From positions 868,001 through 932,000 of the forward strand of contig JARWMV010000237.1 of the NCBI GenBank assembly GCA_030998015.1: a DNA stretch of 64,000 bases, given 5' to 3'. How positions within the stretch are numbered: position 1 is the first letter of the stretch; each line of letters opens with the position of its first letter. The notes beneath the pieces are model-generated. The model ran no database searches and was not told where the DNA came from. It was given only the letters and a program-made list of their open reading frames with translations. Of this stretch, positions 12,490-23,239 are shown in pieces. Position numbers and translations under genes: made by a program. The stretch is from Ceratorhiza oryzae-sativae (Eukaryota > Basidiomycota > Agaricomycetes > Cantharellales > Ceratobasidiaceae).

Positions 12490-12910
12490 ATAACACTATT
12501 TTGTAGAAGAAGAATTCGCTGTAACAAGAGTGGCCGTTTCGAGGGGCCCTGGTGTAGACGTTGGCAAATAGGGGTCGCAACTGGGATATGAAAGAAGGCC
12601 AGAGGCCCATAGTGGGGTGAACCAGTGCGGGGCCGGAGGAGGACGTCGCGCTAGCGCGGAAAGGCGACGCGGAGTGCAGCGGCTTTAAAAGCCACGCGAC
12701 CTCCGATACGGCATATAGAGGGTTACCTCGACACAGTCCCTGTGGGCGAGCAGCCGATGTCCCTAACTCGCGCGGACGCCGTAGCGTCAGGACCAAGCGC
12801 TCAACCCGGCGGACACACGTGCTTCTGGAGGGTTTAACTAAGCTGACCGCTTGGGAGGAAGGGAGCCTAGTGGAGGAGAAACAATGATCAGGCCCAAAAG
12901 ATAGGGGCAG
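12490..12910. ncRNA. Candidate structured RNA locus, class unknown
   Basis: This GC-rich stretch folds well on paper. A two-part stem pairs GGAGG (12638-12642) and TCGCG (12646-12650) with CGCGA (12695-12699) and CCTCC (12700-12704), leaving a three-base bulge; inside it GGCTTT and AAAGCC (12681-12693) form a second hairpin. An alternative stem pairs CGTCGC (12644-12649) with GCGACG (12664-12669). A 159-codon minus-strand frame crosses it without any domain. I could not match it to RNase P, MRP, SRP, U3 or telomerase RNA by eye. Strand and ends are unknown, and a structured UTR or chance GC island remains possible. Confidence 0.25.
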
Positions 12911-13827
12911 GCGGAAGGCCAACTTACCTTCCTGACAGTCGCTGGATGGTTATGCATCCACAAGGATTACGTGTTAGATAAGACGCAGAGTCACGCTAGA
13001 GTGAGATTCGCTCGTCTAGGGCGTGGACAACTGTCGAGAGCGTCAGCCTCGAGCTCATAGCGTAGGGGGGGGCATACACATGCAATACGACTTGCGGTTG
13101 AAGATATGAGTATGGGCAAGGGTAAAGAGTGGCCCACCCCGACCCCAAGTGAGAGGTAGGTAATCGAGTGAATGGTGGTGGTTGAGGATGAGTCGCTCGA
13201 CCAAGTAGAGGCTATTTTATACTCCTGAGGTCTATGTGGATCCAAGCAAATGTACATATCGGACTCACGTGAGTATGGTCAAGCGGGCTCGCCGATCGAA
13301 ACGGGACGCCACTAGCGGGACCTGGGCCGATTCAAGCGCATACATACGACTTTTGCATCTCGCACTAATTCTTAGTGCTAGTTCTCGCGCGTAAGAATAT
13401 ATATGTAGGAGATACCCCTCGATTTCTTTCGCAGCGGGAGCTAACTCTCTCCGAGCGTGGCCATCCATGTGCGTTACACTTGTACCGGCAAATATATAGA
13501 CAAAATCTTTGTTTATATCGACGCAGTTCTTACAAATCAAACCTCAATTATGAAGCCATAGTATTGAGTTGAGAATATTCCAAGTCACGACTGGGATTGC
13601 GTATTGAGCGACAAGCATGGACAACGTCAAGGGGGCCCGGACGGGTCGCATCGGGCGAGGAACTTCTACACGATTTCTCAGCACGTCACCTTTGTGTTCA
13701 TTCAGAATCCACTGAAATCTAATTCTGGGCGGTGATATATTCGATTAGCACAATCATTCGACATACAAGTGCAGAGACATCGCAACAAACAAAATACCCC
13801 CAGCCAAGGAGAACACCTCGACTATCC

Positions 13828-13833
13828 CACGTG
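13828..13833. promoter_or_regulatory. CACGTG E-box upstream of NUDCD1-like gene
   Basis: CCCACGTGACATC lies 40 bp before the start codon at 13873. Matches the Cbf1 core and, with the AC, the fungal CACGTGAC form; function inferred. Confidence 0.45.
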
Positions 13834-13872
13834 ACATCATCCACCGCTTGCATTGAACGTCCATAAGCAACC

Positions 13873-15690
13873 ATGGCCCCTGCAATCTTCTCAGCTAACA
13901 CGTCTTTATTAAACCCAAAGTTTGACGGTTATAAGCTCAAGATTCTCGAACAAGGCGATTGCATAAGGTCATATCCCCTTCCTCCTCCTGGTGCTACCCA
14001 GTCTACGGTTTCTGGTCGTCGTATCGTTCCGTTCGCAGAGGTCTCTGCACGGATCAAACAGAATCATCTAAAACCGGGAGTGGGAGATGTCGAGTTTTCG
14101 TATCTTGCCTATGTAGACCGGGATGGAGGTGTAGTATTAGTTGCGATTAGTGTGAGTTTTGATGGTGATGTGAATACTTCGAATTTTCACCCTCTCCATC
14201 TGTTGAGACAGGACGAGCAGATCCCTTTGCTCTGGAAAATATTTGAGATTCCTCGAGAAATTGGGCAATCCAGCCACGATGATCAAGAATACCCTGTTGT
14301 ACTTAACATATCGCTCCGCCGCTGGATTGCCTCTGATGGACACGGCCGATTCTATGTGTTTACTGAGGCGGAAGGAGTACGCGCCCCTGTGCCTGCGCAG
14401 AGCACATTTGAGCTTGTCAATCAAAACGGAGATCTGGTTCCTTGTCGTTTACTGCATATCCGTGAAACTGAAGCTGGGTTGGCTGCGCTGATCACGAGAC
14501 GAGGACGAGACGGGAACGCGTCGCTGGGCTCAAATACCAAATCCAAGCCTTCTTATGAACTTGTATGTCTTCACCTTGATACGAAAAATGACAGAGTTGT
14601 GGAGTCGTGGACGCTATCCGGATCTAGTCTTCCTGCAGATGTACAGTTTGATACGGCCACCAACGCATATATTGTCTCGTCTGCCTCTCATTTTGAGTCC
14701 GCGCAAACCCCCTCCGCCCCTCCGCCCGAGCCGACCAAAGATGAGCTGGCGCCCATCCCGCGACCAAATGAAAATCTTGATTCCGCTCAGCCAGACCCAC
14801 CTTTGCCTCCGCCTCACGCATATTCCTGGACTCAAACGGATGACTCAGTGACAATCATGTTTCCGTTGCCTTCCACAACCACCACTTCCGCAATTCGCAT
14901 CACGATATCTAGGCTCCATCTCACGCTTAATGTTATTACCCCCTCTTCCTCGTCTATACCTATTCCAAAATACGCCCAGTGTGCTTGGTGGGCAGAGATC
15001 GATCAAGGTGCAAGCCTTTGGACTTGGGAACGTGCCCCAGATGAACGTCGAAGCAACGTTGGTCTGCTCACTGTCCACCTTGAGAAGAAACACGCTGGCA
15101 CGCGTTGGTCACACGTCTTTGCATCGTCGACGGGGGAGCCTGAGGTTCCCGAAACCCTTGACCCGTCTGAACTTGCGTCGATCCGAGAAGCTTTGGAGAA
15201 ATATACAGCAGAGGTCGCTGGAGACGGGTCTTCAATGCCAAGCCTGGCGAATCCTGATGCAGATGAAGAGCTAGACGCACCCGGGCAGGTGGGACAGAAA
15301 GTTACCGTGCAACGAATAGATGCTCTTTCTGGGGAGACGCATGTTGATCAACGCGATGTCTCAATATTGTCTACACCGTTGCCTATGATTGATCCACTCG
15401 CAATTCCTTCACTAGTCATTCGAAGGGACATTGATGGCTTGCTGTTCAACTCCGAAGCCCCAGCGTCATGGACCCATGCCTCTTCGTTTTCAGCGCTCTC
15501 GTTTGTGCTGGCATCGAAGCGCGATACTCGCTTTGTGACCCACTATAAAAACAAATTAGTACTTGCGTTTGAAAGCGGGTCAGCGCATGGGACGGGGAAT
15601 GTCTATATATATCGCGGCCAACGTCCAAATCCCAGTGGGGTCAACAAAGTATACTTTCAGTCTCTTCTCAATCAACCGGATCGCTACTAG
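13873..15690 (+). CDS. NudC domain-containing protein 1 (NUDCD1-like), CS domain
   Basis: NUDCD1 proteins are Hsp90 co-chaperone-like CS-domain proteins linked to WD40 and COPI clients in animals. The frame from 13873 to 15690 is open for 605 codons, but 14152-14211 is a 60-nt GTGAGT...ACAG segment without stop that is almost surely an intron; removing it gives 585 residues, close to the human length. The N-terminus (LLNPKFDGYKLKI) and a beta-propeller-like body precede a CS domain at about residues 300-395 (YSWTQTDDSVTIMFPLP, YAQCAWWAEIDQGASLWTWE, GLLTVHLEKKHAGTRW). The C-terminal third resumes the propeller-like part. The single long exon makes the start unambiguous. Confidence 0.85.
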   Translation: MAPAIFSANTSLLNPKFDGYKLKILEQGDCIRSYPLPPPGATQSTVSGRRIVPFAEVSARIKQNHLKPGVGDVEFSYLAYVDRDGGVVLVAISVSFDGDVNTSNFHPLHLLRQDEQIPLLWKIFEIPREIGQSSHDDQEYPVVLNISLRRWIASDGHGRFYVFTEAEGVRAPVPAQSTFELVNQNGDLVPCRLLHIRETEAGLAALITRRGRDGNASLGSNTKSKPSYELVCLHLDTKNDRVVESWTLSGSSLPADVQFDTATNAYIVSSASHFESAQTPSAPPPEPTKDELAPIPRPNENLDSAQPDPPLPPPHAYSWTQTDDSVTIMFPLPSTTTTSAIRITISRLHLTLNVITPSSSSIPIPKYAQCAWWAEIDQGASLWTWERAPDERRSNVGLLTVHLEKKHAGTRWSHVFASSTGEPEVPETLDPSELASIREALEKYTAEVAGDGSSMPSLANPDADEELDAPGQVGQKVTVQRIDALSGETHVDQRDVSILSTPLPMIDPLAIPSLVIRRDIDGLLFNSEAPASWTHASSFSALSFVLASKRDTRFVTHYKNKLVLAFESGSAHGTGNVYIYRGQRPNPSGVNKVYFQSLLNQPDRY

Positions 15691-16552
15691 GAGTGGCGGC
15701 AGTTCCGTCCAAAGCAGGCGAGATTACTATATGTTGTCTTTGTGAACGCCAACTCGTAGTTCTTCAGAATTTTACCTAGAAACAACTGTATCTACAAGCT
15801 TATAAACACTATTGCGGGGCTATTGTAGAGTAGCAATCGCCAGGATAGGAAAGAAACTGTGTCAACTGAGACGTATTTAACAGGTTTGGTTCTTTAGCCC
15901 CAGGCTGCTATGTTCCCATCAAGCCACACTACCTAGCCTCTATGTACATACCCTGTACGCTCGATAAAATACCGGTATAGATTGTGTGGCACGAGAATCG
16001 CATGCTTATAGTCTGGTTATCATCAATACTCTCGAGGACGATTGCTATGAAAGATAGCCTTTTTTTTTTTGGGATCCAGTTTATTCTGTCCGCTCAGCCC
16101 GAGGCTATGTAGGACAAAGATAGCCTTTGGATCGATGTATGCGGATCATTTGGCATGGAAACGCTTAGCAACTGTCTATTGTTAGTTTTGAGTGGGCTAG
16201 GATAATTCTTAAATAGGGCGCGCGGTAAGAAAGTAGAGGATAGCGTCGTATAGCACCATAGAGAATGGACTTGCTAGTCTGTCAGCCTGTCGCCCTCGAA
16301 ATTAGACAGGTATTATCACGCTGGGTTCGGAAAAGATATTTGGAAAGGACTTGATATAAAAATTCGAGCCATATTCCAAATGTCTACCAGGATAGGAGAC
16401 CTATAAGCAGTAATACAGCGGGTCTTGCGCATCATATACGTTAGACAGGGATGATACAAAGGGTAACATGTTTCTGTAATCCAACTACAGGTTCTGATTC
16501 ACCAAGTTCATACCATCTGCCCTATCAATAAATGTGAGAGTACTTGGGTCTA
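15691..16552. other. Convergent intergenic region
   Basis: Separates the 3' ends of the NUDCD1-like gene and the Kic1-like kinase gene. A ten-base T run occurs at about 16061-16070. No gene seen. Confidence 0.55.
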
Positions 16553-19500
16553 TTAAAGCCCAACACTCGCTACACTCTCTTCATCTTTCTCCAATCTCCA
16601 CCCGCCTTCGCTCCTTTCGTCGCCACTCATTTCGCCAGACCCAAGGACATCGGCCAGACCCGAATCAACGACCCCGAGCCAGGCCATAAGCCCATCGACG
16701 GTGCGCGAGAGCTCTGCGTGAACATCGTCTGCCGACACGAGAGCACCAAGATCCAGGGGGGCAAGGTCCGGTACATCGGGATGGAGGCGGTTAGCTGTGT
16801 TAGAGTGGTGTAGCGTGCTTGAATAGGAGTTGGACTGTGAGTGACCACCAGGGTATACTCGTAACCCGTGTGCGCCATTTACTGGGCTGCTAGTCCCAGT
16901 GCCTAGACCCACATCCGTCGGGGTAGTGCTCGTGTGTAGACCGCTTGGGGATGGATTGAACACTCTGCTGACAGGAGATAGGGACACTGATCCTGGGCCG
17001 GGTGAAGGGGGCAGCGTTTCCGTGTTTACACCAGTCGCGAGGGAGCCTGGACCCGCAGGCGATAACTAAAAATGCCGGTGTAAATCGACTGCGAGCGGTG
17101 TAAACATGGCATTCAACACTCACCTTTAAAAGATCTTTCAACACCGTACCACCAGTGATCGGGCTGACTCCTGATGCGCTTCGTGCAGGTACGGAGAGTC
17201 CAGCCTTCGCTGCTCCTTCCAAAACCGCCATCGCTGATGCTTGCCGACCTAGCAGTGGCGGCCTCGGGAGTTGACTTCCGTTTCCAGTTATTCCTCCAAA
17301 GCTCCCTCCGCTTCCAAAGCCAGTACCAAAACTACTCGCGCCTCCAGTGCCGCGAGAATCCAATGATCGACTCATAACATGAGTGCTCCCAACGGACGGA
17401 GGAACTAGTCCACCATCCGGCGGACCACTTCCAAATCGAAAGTCGGTGGGCGATCCGACAGTTGCATTACGCTTAGCTCGTGCTGGTCGCTCTCGTGCTG
17501 GTCTGCGTTGGCGCCACTCGACCCGTTGACGCTAGGTAAACTCGAACCTGAACCTGAGCCTGCCCATGAAGTGCTTCTGTTTCCTTCCCCCTTGGCTTGT
17601 CCGAAACGGCCCTTTCCGAAATACGTTCCACTTCCCCAGCTTCGGGAGACCCAGAGGATTGAATAACGCCGACCCCCGCCCCGATTGACGGAGGAATCGA
17701 TATGTTGGCCAGGCCTTTGCTGTCTCGAACCTCGCGATACGAAGGCACACGCGGAGGCGACATCGTAGCACCATTTGCGCTTGGTTTCCCGGAGTCGGCC
17801 ACAGATGGTGCTTTCGACGCAGTTGTAGAACTAGTGTCTGATTCTACGCCAGATGGTGGGGCGGGTGGTCGGGGTGACCGTGGAAGTCCCATCGACCCGA
17901 GAACGATGGCTTGTGTAGCTTTCGCGCAACTAGACTGGCAGCGTTGGATGAATCCGATTCGGTGCCGCTCAGACCATCTTGTTTGACAGGCCGAGCGGTG
18001 TCGAGAGTGACGCTATCGGACGCATTGGGACGAGGGAATACGTAGTTTGCTTGCCGAGCGGTCAATATATCTGTCGAATCTCGGCGCACTGAGAGCGTGT
18101 CATATGAAGGTTCTGACAGGGTGGGGAGGTCGTACTGTTCAGAGTCGGAAGGTGCCAAATCGATGCTAATATTAGGATCTGTGGAGAGGGTCGAATAGGT
18201 GCTATTGGGGGCATTGCTACTATCCAAGCTCGGAATAGTACCGATGGTGCTCGAGCTGGCGGCCGTAGCTACAGTAGGGCCGGGTCGGGAAGTGTTGACC
18301 CGGAAGGGATCTACGCCAGGGTTGGAAGCGTCCTCAAATAGCATTCGAAGGGAGCGAGGAGGGTTGGAAAGAGCAGCATCTCCAGGATACGTATTATCAG
18401 AAACAGCCGAGAAATTCATGGTGCTTGAAGCCGTAATTCCGTCGGTAAAACTGGTAGCGCGTACCGTATCAAACTCCCAAGATTGTGGCTGAGAAAAGTC
18501 TTGTCTACAAAGCACGTTCACTGACTGATAGGCATAAGTAGTTCAAAACTTACGGTTCGTCGTCGGGATCCACCGCGCCAAACGGACTTGTTAGGCTCGC
18601 CCGAACACCTCCTTTGCTAGACCAGGACTCGTATCGCGCCATCAAATCTCTCAAGATCCCAACGGAAGCCTTGGCAGACTTGATCCATTTGCTCTTCATC
18701 AACTCTTCAGCTGACAGACGCTACAAGAAGGATAACTTTGAGCTCATAACTTGCAAACAGATAGAAAGCTCACGTCGGCAGGGTTCATCTGCAGACATAA
18801 TGCCAAAAAGTCTCGCATCTCCTTGCTCGCGTCGGTAGTGTCGGGCAACTTGGGCGGCTTGAGCTTTGGAATGAGCATCAGCGCTCGCATGTGATCTTGG
18901 TCTGCATGCGGCGGAGCACCAGTCGCCATTTCATACAGAGTGATTCCTAGCCCCCATATGTCGGCTTTTGTGTCGTAGGTTTGACCTAGAATAACCTCGG
19001 GTGCCATCCACTGTGGCGTCCCGACAAATGTAGAACGTTTGGAATGCGGGGTAGCAAGCAGAGCAGAAACACCAAAATCACACAACATTACTCGCCCGTC
19101 CGAGGATATTAAGACATTTGCAGCTAATTTCTCGATTCAGCGGGGAGCCATGAAAAAGTTGAGTAGGACTTGCCTTTAAGGTCACGATGGATGACATTAT
19201 TTCGATGCAGAAATGCCAGACCCTGCAGCACTTCACGCATTATTACAGCAGTGAACCGTTCTTCAATTGAATTATTAGGTGCAGCTTTAGCCTACAAGTT
19301 GGTGAGCTTTTCTCCAGGCCGCGACCCATACATTGGACTCACCAGCGTTCTTACACTCCCTCCTTGCGCAAAATCCATCACAATCCAAACGTGAGGCCCT
19401 TCAAGCCAACAGCCATGATACCTAGTGATATTGACGGTGTTGTCGCTCCCACTTAAAGAGCTCAAGAGAGCTACCTCTTTTTGTATTGCCTCTACATCGT

Positions 19501-19663
19501 CATCCTGGCCGTCCAGGTTAATTATCTTGAGCCCCACGACCTCTCCCGTTGGTATGAAAACGCCCTTGTGGACCGACCCGTACGCGCCGCGTCCAACACA
19601 CTCGAGTTTCTTGTATTGTTGGGAGGCAGGTATATTCGGGTCGGGCAAAATGGTACGGCTCAT
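16553..19663 (-). CDS. KIC1: Ste20-family GCK kinase, Kic1/Nak1-like
   Basis: Orthologues act in the RAM/MOR morphogenesis pathway with Cbk1-type kinases (family knowledge). Exons: 19343-19663, 19174-19291, 19123-18774, 18720-18554, 18504-17124, 17065-16553; about 950 residues. The kinase domain spans residues about 17-265: G-loop GRGAYGSVHKG, VGLKII lysine, NNVIHRDLK, CDFGVSALL, GTPQWMAPEVILGQ, and the fungal Nak1 hallmark RYHGCWLEGPHVWIVMDF. A long Ser/Thr/Pro-rich tail follows. The intron right after HRDLK (19124-19173) has a GC donor. In the tail the frame shifts at about 17920, 17587-17591 and 17438, each like one lost base; three losses leave the exon sum divisible by three. The kinase part itself is unbroken. 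Confidence 0.88.
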
Positions 19664-20936
19664 GCTGATAGACGTTAGGTGGTAACAAAACAGAATAACA
19701 TTGATTTGGCGAGGTCGAAGACAAACGCAACCCGAGTTGCTGACACATCCTCAAGCGCCCATCGTCGCCCCCTCCCCCTATATCAAACAAACCACAGTGG
19801 CAATCGTGTTCAGACAGTAAATAGCTCCCCATAAAAAATTCAACGAGGCGTTGTGCACAGAATCTCTGTGCTCACATCAAACAGTTTACGATGCACTCAT
19901 CCACAGGGCGACACCAAAAGACAATACAAACCCCAGCGCATAGTTGCTGAATCCACTGCCTAAACCCGAACAGATTTATCTACTCTACGATCACGTAATC
20001 GCATCCATTACCTGCGCTGGTGTCACCGGCCGACTGAAAGACCGGGATGGGATACCTTGCAAACGCCCGGACCACCGGTACATATAAAAAACCTGCGAAA
20101 TCTATAGACCCGAGAAACGTTGGAGTAATTGACCGCACTGGCTCGTTGAACCAAGCATGTGCTTGTTTAGAAAGCAAACTGCTGATAGTCGAAAGTAAAC
20201 CCCAATGACCAATCAACCCGCATGTTATTCAGTTGCCATCTCGTACATGCACACCAATCCCCCGGATACAGGCCTATTGTCTAGACCACAGGTAATATAT
20301 ATGGAATTCGAGACGCTGCGGAAATTGAATGTAGCCGTCGGGCTCAATCGTTTGATGACGCACTTCCGCTTACTGTTAAACACTACGCGAGTGCATATAT
20401 TTATACTTCTTGTATTCGATGATCTGATTTTTGCCGCAGTTCGTCCTTCAGAAGACATGGTATCTGTGGGCAACGTATAGTTCTTACCAACCAACCGAGA
20501 AGAAGAATCCAAACGAACTGGCGAGCGTCGCTTTCATCAATAGGGTGAGAGCAATGTGCCCCATGTGTGCTTAACGTTGACATTACTGTCAAAACCAGCA
20601 ACTACGTACGCAGGGTCGACTAGATTGTACACGAGTTCTGAGCATCCCATCTGCTTTGGCATGCATCGAGGACTCAAGGTGAGAATACATTTCCTAATTT
20701 GTCAGGGAATCGATCCTCCGTGTTTATGTTATGTACTATCGCCTGGCGTTGACACACGCGCGATTGACATTTGGACCAAGCCAAGGTCTGACTTTTGTGA
20801 GAACGCTTCACATGATCTAGAGGTGTGTAGTTTTATTACAAACTCAAGTCCGACGGAAAGAAACAGAGGCGACTAAGTTACAAGCAATGTACATCCAAGC
20901 AGCCCGCAGACGAGATGAAGGAACAGAGACGACACA
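19664..20936. other. Intergenic, no supported gene
   Basis: Upstream region of the Kic1-like kinase and downstream region of chorismate mutase. The open frames are short with no domain. Confidence 0.55.
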
Positions 20937-22113
20937 TCAGCCAGATTTCATCAGTTCGTCGATCTCTTCTTGCGAGAGCCCATCCAGCCGATGGAGCAAA
21001 TATTCAACCTAAGGCAAGATCTCAGTCACGATCATGAAAGACATCGACGCAAAGCGCGTACCTCGACTTCTTTGGTCAATGGAATAATCCAAGTCTCGTA
21101 GAGGTCGCGTACACCCTCAACATCAATCTTCCACTTGCCGACACCCATGGTATTTGAAACCGGCTCGCCTCCAGGATTAAGCTCCTGTCCGTAAATGCTG
21201 GCCTTTCGCCTCACGCGCTCGAGCAGGGCGGCCTCTACATCCGGTTTTGTAATTAGCTTGAGCAGCGCGTTTGGATTGGGGTTGAGGATGTGAGGAATAA
21301 AGTCGGCTGGGTGAGAGCGGAATTTACTCTCAGACACGAATTTCCCTGGTGATGGTTTCAGTTGCGACCATTGTGGGTTGTTCTTGAGGGGCTTACCGTA
21401 GTGTATACGCTTGCTCATGGCCTGTAAAACCTCGACGTCTATTGTGGCAGCGCTGCCATAGTTGCCGTCATCCTCGTACTCGTCATCCCCAAGGATGCCT
21501 GCGCTCCTCTTGACCATGGCGAGCTCTTGGGTCGCTCGCCGGGTTATCCTTGGGACAATTGCGCGGGTGTAAAAGGCTAATATAGACGAGTTGACGTTGA
21601 TGTTGTTCGGGTGGAGTATCTTGGGGTAGCAAAGCGGGGGCAACACTGGGTTTGGCAAGTCGGGAGTGAAGGGATATTCATCGGGACTGTGCACATATGG
21701 TTCAGTGAAGACCGCGCAACGCGTAACTAGCAAGCGAGACTAGCCTAGTGTAGCGTCTAGCCTTGGCTGTTACATTACAAGACAAGTATGAGTCAATGAA
21801 ATGAAGTGACAGCACACGGGTGCTGGTGCTCACCATGGAACGTTTCTGTCTCTTTTAAGAACCACTCGAGCCAGCTGCCTTTCCAGTTCATGGCTTTGAG
21901 CTCGTCGAAGCAGTCTCGCTCGTAAATCCGGGGGTTCAGCGCAAACTGAGCTCGCTCGATGAGTGCTAGCACGGGGTGAGCGTTGGGGGTGGGGGCAGGG
22001 GCGGAAAACTCACAAAAGATAATTGTGTCCTCGAGCCGAATCAAGTTTGAGCGAATGCGGCTCAGACTCAACGGATCGACGGGGGACATGTAGTTTGACT
22101 GCGTGCTCGGCAT
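20937..22113 (-). CDS. ARO7: Chorismate mutase (AroQ, eukaryotic type)
   Basis: Converts chorismate to prephenate at the branch to phenylalanine and tyrosine. Exons: 22014-22113, 21834-21965, 21745-21766, 21397-21686, 21062-21345, 20937-21008; 299 residues, frame intact. Visible family blocks: [131 protein letters not shown]. The first two blocks join only if the 48-nt in-frame intron 21966-22013 is removed, and GK-FVSE only if 21346-21396 is. A 22-nt micro-exon (21745-21766) is needed for HAKARRYTS; its downstream intron starts with GC (GCTAGT). Start ATG 22113 follows the usual short leader; upstream in-frame codons look like leader sequence. Cytosolic, without signal peptide. Confidence 0.92.
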
Positions 22114-23239
22114 GGGCGGGCAAGGCTGAAATACACTTGTCTGGCGAATGTGGGAAAAGTGCAGGGGCGTAAAGGACGGGTGGTGGTTGGCGCTCTTATA
22201 GGAGAAGTTTGCAGGCGAGGGTGGGTGAGCCGCAAAGCCGTCGAGGATGCCGGAAACAAGAATGGTCGATTCCTTGGAGCGCGTTGCCGTATCGAGCCAT
22301 GTTTGACCTTCGGAGTTTTCGGACGGATGAGTCATACTTGGATAATCGACGCGAATCAACCGAGTGCAGGTCACCTGCGAGGCCGAAAGGCTTTCAAGAG
22401 ACTCGGTGTTGGGGAATAATCAGGCCCATCCATTCGTTTGCGAGCCCATGCTTATGAGAACGGACGTCTTGCGAAACAAGCGGAGTCGAGGCACAGCACC
22501 CCTCTATCGAGCCCGAACCCCCGAACGATTGACAGTGCAATCCTCATCGGAGTACTCACGCACCCTCAGTTGAGTGGGGATTTCAGGACCAGCCCCACAC
22601 ATCTGATTGTTTACGCCATGAAGCACCAACAGATCAATCATTCGTTGTTGATTGCGCACACAGAGGCTGAGAGACTATACATCACCCTGGTGGCTTCAGG
22701 TGGCTATCGGATAAATGTTTATACTTACAATCCCTCGCCAAGATAACTTATGCACCAGTGAATTCGGCATTATACCGCTCCGGTATTTGCCCGTGAATCG
22801 TTTTCGTGAACACGCTTTCCTGCTGGCTCGACTTCGACTATATCCAATTGGGCTGAATCCATCTGATGTTGGGCAGACATGAGTACTTTGACTCTACAAG
22901 TCGCGGGCCGCATGGCGCTCCTTCAGACCCTCTATATGCCCCCAAGTTTTGTACCTTACGGCTCCACGGCCCTCCCCGGACCGCCTTCTCTACTTCTCTG
23001 AAATGACCCACTGGAACTTCTTACTAGGCACACCGGGTCTTCCGTCTTAGCTGTAATATCAGAACTAAGGATCTCAGCCACCTGATCATACTCACTCACT
23101 AATTCCAGTTTCAATAAACCATGCGCGCCGGCCGGGCCAGAGTCGTGCCCTGAATTATATTTGCCTTCCTTATTCGTCACGTTTGACCTATAAAACCCTC
23201 TTCTTCACAAGACATTGGAATAGCCCCCCCGGAACCACG
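22114..23239. other. Divergent intergenic region, no supported gene
   Basis: Lies between the chorismate mutase start and the pectin methylesterase start, so it should carry both promoters. No motif recognised. Confidence 0.55.

Larger units (their letters stand above)
11775..13872. other. 2.1-kb gene-free interval with one structured GC-rich block
   Basis: No coding region is supported. A GC-rich block at about 12490-12910 stands out from AT-richer flanks and is listed separately. A TCACGTGA palindrome lies at 13265-13272 and another CACGTG at 13828-13833. Confidence 0.55.

Noticed and set aside
12443..12922. 159-codon minus-strand ORF
   Set aside because: Proline, serine and arginine-rich with no domain; it crosses a GC-rich structured block and looks like open frame by composition.
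22114..22374. 5' extension of chorismate mutase to the upstream start at 22374
   Set aside because: The added 87 residues are unlike the family, and the Met at 22113 gives the usual short leader before the conserved LSRIRSNL helix.
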